A stretch of 64,000 nt of DNA from Magnetospirillum sp. XM-1. Its GTDB lineage: Bacteria; Pseudomonadota; Alphaproteobacteria; Rhodospirillales; Magnetospirillaceae. The stretch is taken from assembly GCF_001511835.1 (NCBI RefSeq), contig NZ_LN997848.1:4306001-4370000 (forward strand), read 5' to 3'. The notes beneath the pieces were generated by a model, which was not told where the DNA came from, did no database searches, and saw only the letters and a list, made by a program, of their open reading frames with translations. The position numbers and the translations under genes were made by a program. Below, in pieces: positions 60,387-64,000 of this stretch (the stretch's first letter is position 1; every line of letters begins with the position of its first letter).

Positions 60387-61994
60387 ATGAGCGCTTCCAT
60401 CGACTTTTCATCGCTGCCCTGGGCCGAGCTGACCGACGACGGCGGCAAGCTGCTGCGGGCCCGGCTGCTCGCCACCCATGACGTCACGCAAGCCGTTTCC
60501 CAGGCTGTGTCCGCCAACTGGGCGGTGATGCCGGCGGGCGGCCTGACCAGCGCCATCGGCTCCTACGACTACGCCGACGAGGGCATCGCCGGGTTCGCCG
60601 GCATCGTCGCCATCCGCCCCAAGGGCGCGCTGGCCGCCGAGACCGTCGCCGCCGACACCGATCTGGCGGAGATCAGGACCCATCAGGTGGCCATCGACAT
60701 GGCCAGGGGCATGGTATCGGCGGGCGCCGGCCTCACCTTCACCCAGGTCAACGCCGCCCTGGCCGAGGCGGTCGGCCCCAACGCCCGCATCCTGGTCGAC
60801 CTCACCAGCATCGGCTCGGCCTTCGTCGGCGGCGTGGTGGCCACCGGCGGCATGGGGCCGCTGCGCCTTAGCCCGCTCGGCACCCTGGACGCCATCTGCC
60901 TGGCCGATGGCGGCGAGACGCCGCGCCTGATCGAGGGCGCATCCCTGGCCGACGTGCAGGGCATGCAGGGCTGGACCGGCATGGTCGCCGCCGCCCGCTT
61001 CCGCTACGTGGAGGTTCCCACCGGCGAATTCGGGCTGGTTCTGCCGGTCCAGGGCTCGGACGTGGACACCATCGCCGGATTGCTGGCCTGGCTGCGCCCC
61101 TGGACCCGCATTTCCCTGCCGGAACAGGCCGGCGGCCGCATCAGTGGCGAGGGCGGCGAGACGGTGCTGAACGGCATCGAACTGGTCAGCCGCGATTCGC
61201 TGGAAGCCTTCATCGAGCATTCGGAGGAGCCGGCGCGGTCCAAGGCGCAGGGCCTGCTGCAATCGTGCGAATACGCCGGCGCCGACATGCTGGCTTGCCT
61301 GACCGGCTGGTCGGAACTGTCCATCGACGACGTGCTGATGAGCCTGTTGGACCCCGAGACCGAGACCATCGGCGGCGTGATGATCGATTTCGGCGTGGGC
61401 TTCTCGTCGGGCGCCGAGATGGAGACCTTCCGCGCCATCCGCGAAGGTGCGCCCGACCTGGCCCGCACCAGGGCCCGAATCGTGCAGCCGGGCATGATGA
61501 AGCCCTGGAGCACGTCCACCGACATCAACATCGTGCTGCCCGGCGACACCTCGGCCATCGTCTCGGTGCTGGAGGCCTATGCCGATTACCGCGCCGCCAT
61601 CCGCACCCTGGCCCGCGAGCTGAAGGGCGCCGTCGAGGTGGAGCTGTCGGCCTACGGCCACCTGTCGCCGTCGGGCATCGACCCCCACCACCGCGTCACC
61701 CTGTTCGCCGCCGAAGGCAGCGAGGCCGCCCTGGCCGGCGCGCGCCAGGCGGTGGCGGCCAACAAGCGCACCCTGATCCACGACCTGCTGTTCGCCGCCA
61801 AGAGCCACGGCCTGGACGTGACGGGCGGCGAGAAAGGCGCGCCCTCCCTGGTGGAGATCGCGCGCGCCGCCGGCGGCGAGGGCCGTCTGCCCGAAGGCCT
61901 GAAGGCCGCCTTCGCCCGGGCGCGGGCTGCCGTGATGGCCGCCCCCGCCCAGTTCAGCTTCCGCGCACCCATCGAGCTGCGGACGGCGGACTGA
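60387..61994 (+). CDS. FAD-linked oxidase (PCMH-type FAD-binding domain)
   Basis: A 535-residue flavoprotein. The N-terminal part has the PCMH-type pattern: NWAVMPAGGLTSAIGSYDY, AVIDMA-like QVAIDMARGMVSAGAGLTFT, VDLTSIGSAFVGGVVATGGM and FRYVEVPTG. The C-terminal part, about 260-530, resembles the cap domain of GlcD/D-lactate dehydrogenase-type oxidases (VELSAYGHLSPSGIDPHHRV). Such enzymes oxidise alpha-hydroxy acids and pass electrons to quinone or cytochrome; the substrate here is unknown. The gene is monocistronic, divergent from the FemAB-like gene, and ends before a large palindrome. Confidence 0.83.
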   Translation: MSASIDFSSLPWAELTDDGGKLLRARLLATHDVTQAVSQAVSANWAVMPAGGLTSAIGSYDYADEGIAGFAGIVAIRPKGALAAETVAADTDLAEIRTHQVAIDMARGMVSAGAGLTFTQVNAALAEAVGPNARILVDLTSIGSAFVGGVVATGGMGPLRLSPLGTLDAICLADGGETPRLIEGASLADVQGMQGWTGMVAAARFRYVEVPTGEFGLVLPVQGSDVDTIAGLLAWLRPWTRISLPEQAGGRISGEGGETVLNGIELVSRDSLEAFIEHSEEPARSKAQGLLQSCEYAGADMLACLTGWSELSIDDVLMSLLDPETETIGGVMIDFGVGFSSGAEMETFRAIREGAPDLARTRARIVQPGMMKPWSTSTDINIVLPGDTSAIVSVLEAYADYRAAIRTLARELKGAVEVELSAYGHLSPSGIDPHHRVTLFAAEGSEAALAGARQAVAANKRTLIHDLLFAAKSHGLDVTGGEKGAPSLVEIARAAGGEGRLPEGLKAAFARARAAVMAAPAQFSFRAPIELRTAD

Positions 61995-62001
61995 CCCGAT
62001 G

Positions 62002-62065
62002 GCGGGCGGGACGCCCGCGCTCCATTAGAACATGGCGCGGTTTGGGGCGCGGGCGTCCCGCCCGC
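62002..62065. repeat. 19-bp perfect inverted repeat between convergent genes
   Basis: GCGGGCGGGACGCCCGCGC (62002-62020) and its exact complement (62047-62065) surround a 26-bp loop. It lies between the stops of two convergent genes, so it could end transcription from both sides. The high GC and perfect symmetry also fit a dispersed intergenic repeat family. Confidence 0.75.
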
Positions 62066-62084
62066 ATTCCCGCCTCCCGACCGA

Positions 62085-63887
62085 TCACACCGTTTCCGGC
62101 TGGGCCATGGTGGGCAGCCACACATGCACGGTGGTCCCCTGTCCGGGCACCGAATCCAGCCACAGATTGCCGCCATGCATCCTGGCCACCTTGAGCGCCG
62201 AGGCCAGCCCCAGCCCGGCCCCGGGGAAGGTGGAGCGCGAATGCAGCCGCGAGAATGGCCGGATGATGGTCTGCAGGTACTGGGCGTCGATGCCGATGCC
62301 GTTGTCGGCGATGTCGATGCGCCAGCCGTCGCGCTCGGGCACGGCGGAGATGGAAACCTTGGGCGCCTCCTCGGGCCGCACGAACTTGATGGCGTTGCTG
62401 ATCAGGTTCTCGAACAGGATGAACAGCAGCACCGGGTCGGCATGGACGGTGGGAAGCTCGCCCACCCGGAACTCGGCGTCGGTGCCGGCCGACATGGCGC
62501 GGCAATCGACGATGGCCTGTTCCACCACCCGGCGGCAATCCACCGGGGCGAAGGCGGCCATGGGACGGTTGGAGCGGGTGTAGTCCACCAGGCCCTTGAC
62601 CAGCAGGCTGAGCTGGTTGGCGCCCTCGCGGATGAAGTTCATGCTGCTCTGCGCCCGCTCGGGCAGATCCTCGCCGAACTCGCGGTCCAGGCGCTGGGTA
62701 TAGGCCAGGATGTAGCGGATGGGTTCCTGCAAATCGTGGGAGGCGGCGAACAGCATGCGCTCCAGTTCCGCCTTGGCCTCCACCAGCATGTCGGCGCTGT
62801 GCTTTTGCACCGTCACGTCGCGGATGGACGAGCGCGAGCCCAGCGGCTCGCCCGCCCCGTCGAAGATGGGCTGCCAGGACATGGCCACCCACTGGACCTC
62901 GCCCGCCTTGGTCAGCACCCGGAACTCCATGTCCTTGCCGGACTGTCCCCCCCTGGCCGCCGCCAGGAAGTCGCGCACCTGGGGACGGTCCTCCTCGACC
63001 ACCATGGGCAGGGGGAAATCCTCCATGGCGTGGCATTCGGCGACGCCATAGCCGGTGACCCGCTCCACCGCCGGGTTGACCCAGCGCAGGCGCCCGTCGG
63101 CGTCGAACCAGTTCTCCCAGGCATAGGTGTAATCGGCGATGGCGCGGAAACGCTTCTGGCTTTCGTCCAGATCGTGGATGCGCGATTCCACGGCGCTGGA
63201 CATGGAATTGAAGGCCTGGGTCAGGACGGCAACCTCGTCCTTGCCCTCCAGCTTGAGGCGGATGGAGAAGTCGCCCCCCGCCACCTTGAGCGACGCCCGG
63301 GTCAGCAGGTCGAGATGCCGCGTCAGCCAATAGCCGATGGCGGCCAGCAAGGTGATGGTCAGCACCACCTCGGCGACGGCGATGCCGACGCTCTGATGCA
63401 GCAATTCGCGGCGCGCCGTGGCCAGGAAGGTGGTGTCGACCCCGTAGCGGGCCTCGCCGTAGCGCTGGCCCAGGAAGACGATGTCGAACGCCCCCCGGTA
63501 TTCGGGCAGGTCCGGCGACAGCACCTTGTCGGCGGGCGGAAGCGGCCCCTCGGCATCCCGGCCCCAGGCGGCCACCACCTTGCCCACGCTGTTGGTCACC
63601 ACCATGTAGGTGATGCTCTTGGACACCCCCCAGCCCTCGGCGATGCTTTGCAGCGCGGCGTAGTCGCGCTCGGCCAGCTGGCCCGCCAGGGTGATGTTGA
63701 ACGACGCCTCCTGGGCCTGCAGCCGGGCTTCGGTGCTGGCGGCCAGATGGGTCTGGATCAGGCGCACGCCATTGGCCACCAGCAGGGTGAGCATGACCAC
63801 TTCGACCACCACGCTGAACGCCAGAAGCCGCAGCCGCAGCGAATTGACCGGTTTGACCGAAGGCGGACGCGGATAGCCGAAGGTCAA
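62085..63887 (-). CDS. Membrane sensor histidine kinase (HAMP-PAS-HisKA-HATPase)
   Basis: A 600-residue kinase. TM1 (about 20-43) and TM2 (172-190) enclose a periplasmic sensor domain. A HAMP domain (190-245; LTRASLKVAGGDFSIRLKLEG) and PAS domain (250-375; TGYGVAECHAME, SSIRDVTVQK) follow. HisKA is ASHDLQEPIRY near 380 and the ATPase domain has NLISNAIKF, DNGIGIDAQYLQ and GAGLGLASALKVARMHGG. The TTG start at 63887 overlaps the TGA of the upstream gene (TTGA), with AGGAGGGGG just before it. The upstream partial gene may encode a periplasmic binding protein that feeds this sensor. The H-box variant SHDLQEP matches the kinase at 14912-17371. Confidence 0.9.
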   Translation of the reverse strand: MTFGYPRPPSVKPVNSLRLRLLAFSVVVEVVMLTLLVANGVRLIQTHLAASTEARLQAQEASFNITLAGQLAERDYAALQSIAEGWGVSKSITYMVVTNSVGKVVAAWGRDAEGPLPPADKVLSPDLPEYRGAFDIVFLGQRYGEARYGVDTTFLATARRELLHQSVGIAVAEVVLTITLLAAIGYWLTRHLDLLTRASLKVAGGDFSIRLKLEGKDEVAVLTQAFNSMSSAVESRIHDLDESQKRFRAIADYTYAWENWFDADGRLRWVNPAVERVTGYGVAECHAMEDFPLPMVVEEDRPQVRDFLAAARGGQSGKDMEFRVLTKAGEVQWVAMSWQPIFDGAGEPLGSRSSIRDVTVQKHSADMLVEAKAELERMLFAASHDLQEPIRYILAYTQRLDREFGEDLPERAQSSMNFIREGANQLSLLVKGLVDYTRSNRPMAAFAPVDCRRVVEQAIVDCRAMSAGTDAEFRVGELPTVHADPVLLFILFENLISNAIKFVRPEEAPKVSISAVPERDGWRIDIADNGIGIDAQYLQTIIRPFSRLHSRSTFPGAGLGLASALKVARMHGGNLWLDSVPGQGTTVHVWLPTMAQPETV

Positions 63888-64000
63888 TGCCCCCTCCTGC
63901 TCTTGATGCTGTCCAACATGTCGGCATAGGGCCGGGCCTGGCGGATGTCGGCGGCCTCCAGCGGCACCAGCCCCTTGAACCCGCCGGACTTGAAGAACGC
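63884..64000 (-). CDS. C-terminal end of a gene coupled to the kinase (5' part outside window)
   Basis: The last 38 codons and stop of a leftward gene (FFKSGGFKGLVPLEAADIRQ, then YADMLDSIKSRRGH). The stop TGA overlaps the kinase start, so the pair is translationally coupled. The sequence has the look of the tail of a periplasmic solute-binding protein, but the fragment is too short to assign a family. Confidence 0.6.
   Translation of the reverse strand, partial: AFFKSGGFKGLVPLEAADIRQARPYADMLDSIKSRRGH

Overview
The window is a GC-rich chromosome segment of a free-living alphaproteobacterium. Rhodospirillales, and a Magnetospirillum-like organism in particular, is the best guess. That guess is inference from gene content: an NDUFS4-type complex I accessory subunit, a microaerophile-style rubrerythrin/rubredoxin set, an FadH-type dienoyl-CoA reductase, a FemAB-like DUF482 protein, and an exceptional density of sensor kinases and cyclic-di-GMP proteins. 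No phage, insertion sequence or CRISPR array was seen.

Layout. (1) 1-14.5 kb: one giant leftward gene, at least 4,837 codons and cut by the window edge. It encodes a FecR-type N-terminus, Gln/Pro-rich linkers, about 2,350 residues of Ala-rich sequence, cadherin/Ig-like repeats, and RTX-like repeats alternating with Trp-containing repeats: probably a surface or secreted giant adhesin. It has a good promoter with three upstream GRGACAAT repeats. (2) 14.9-17.4 kb: a CACHE-PAS-PAS histidine kinase. (3) 17.6-34 kb: an efflux island. A MexEF-like adaptor and pump is followed by a leftward redox cluster (cytochrome c, rubredoxin reductase, rubredoxin, rubrerythrin), an outer-membrane channel lipoprotein, a catalytically dead serine-resolvase relative, and an MdtABC-type operon. 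(4) 34-42.4 kb: FIST sensor, hybrid kinase and HD-GYP regulator in one operon, facing a second membrane HD-GYP protein; then an alpha/beta hydrolase and a PilZ protein. (5) 42.7-47.2 kb: a tiny unknown gene, tRNA-Arg(TCT), the NDUFS4-like protein, an OprB-type porin behind a cobalamin riboswitch, and a divergent unknown helix-turn-helix protein. (6) 47.6-53.2 kb: a compact six-gene operon of OmpR-type regulator, REC-kinase, SiaB-like, SiaC-like, histidine kinase and REC-PAS-GGDEF. (7) 53.4-64 kb: a periplasmic binding protein, FadH, HI0933-type flavoprotein, hydrolase, coiled-coil membrane protein, FemAB-like protein, FAD-linked oxidase, and a PAS histidine kinase coupled to a truncated gene.

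How it fits together. Two themes dominate. One is envelope traffic: two RND pumps, one channel, a porin under B12 control and a giant surface protein. The other is second-messenger signalling: one GGDEF with an I-site, two HD-GYP proteins, one PilZ protein, SiaB/SiaC homologues and five histidine kinases. The most interesting candidates are the kinase-integrated Sia-like operon without a SiaA phosphatase, the resolvase-derived protein that has lost its catalytic residues beside an efflux channel, and the cobalamin riboswitch in front of a porin of the carbohydrate-selective family. Starts were often reassigned from the longest reading frame using ribosome-binding sites, signal peptides or domain boundaries; these choices are stated per gene.
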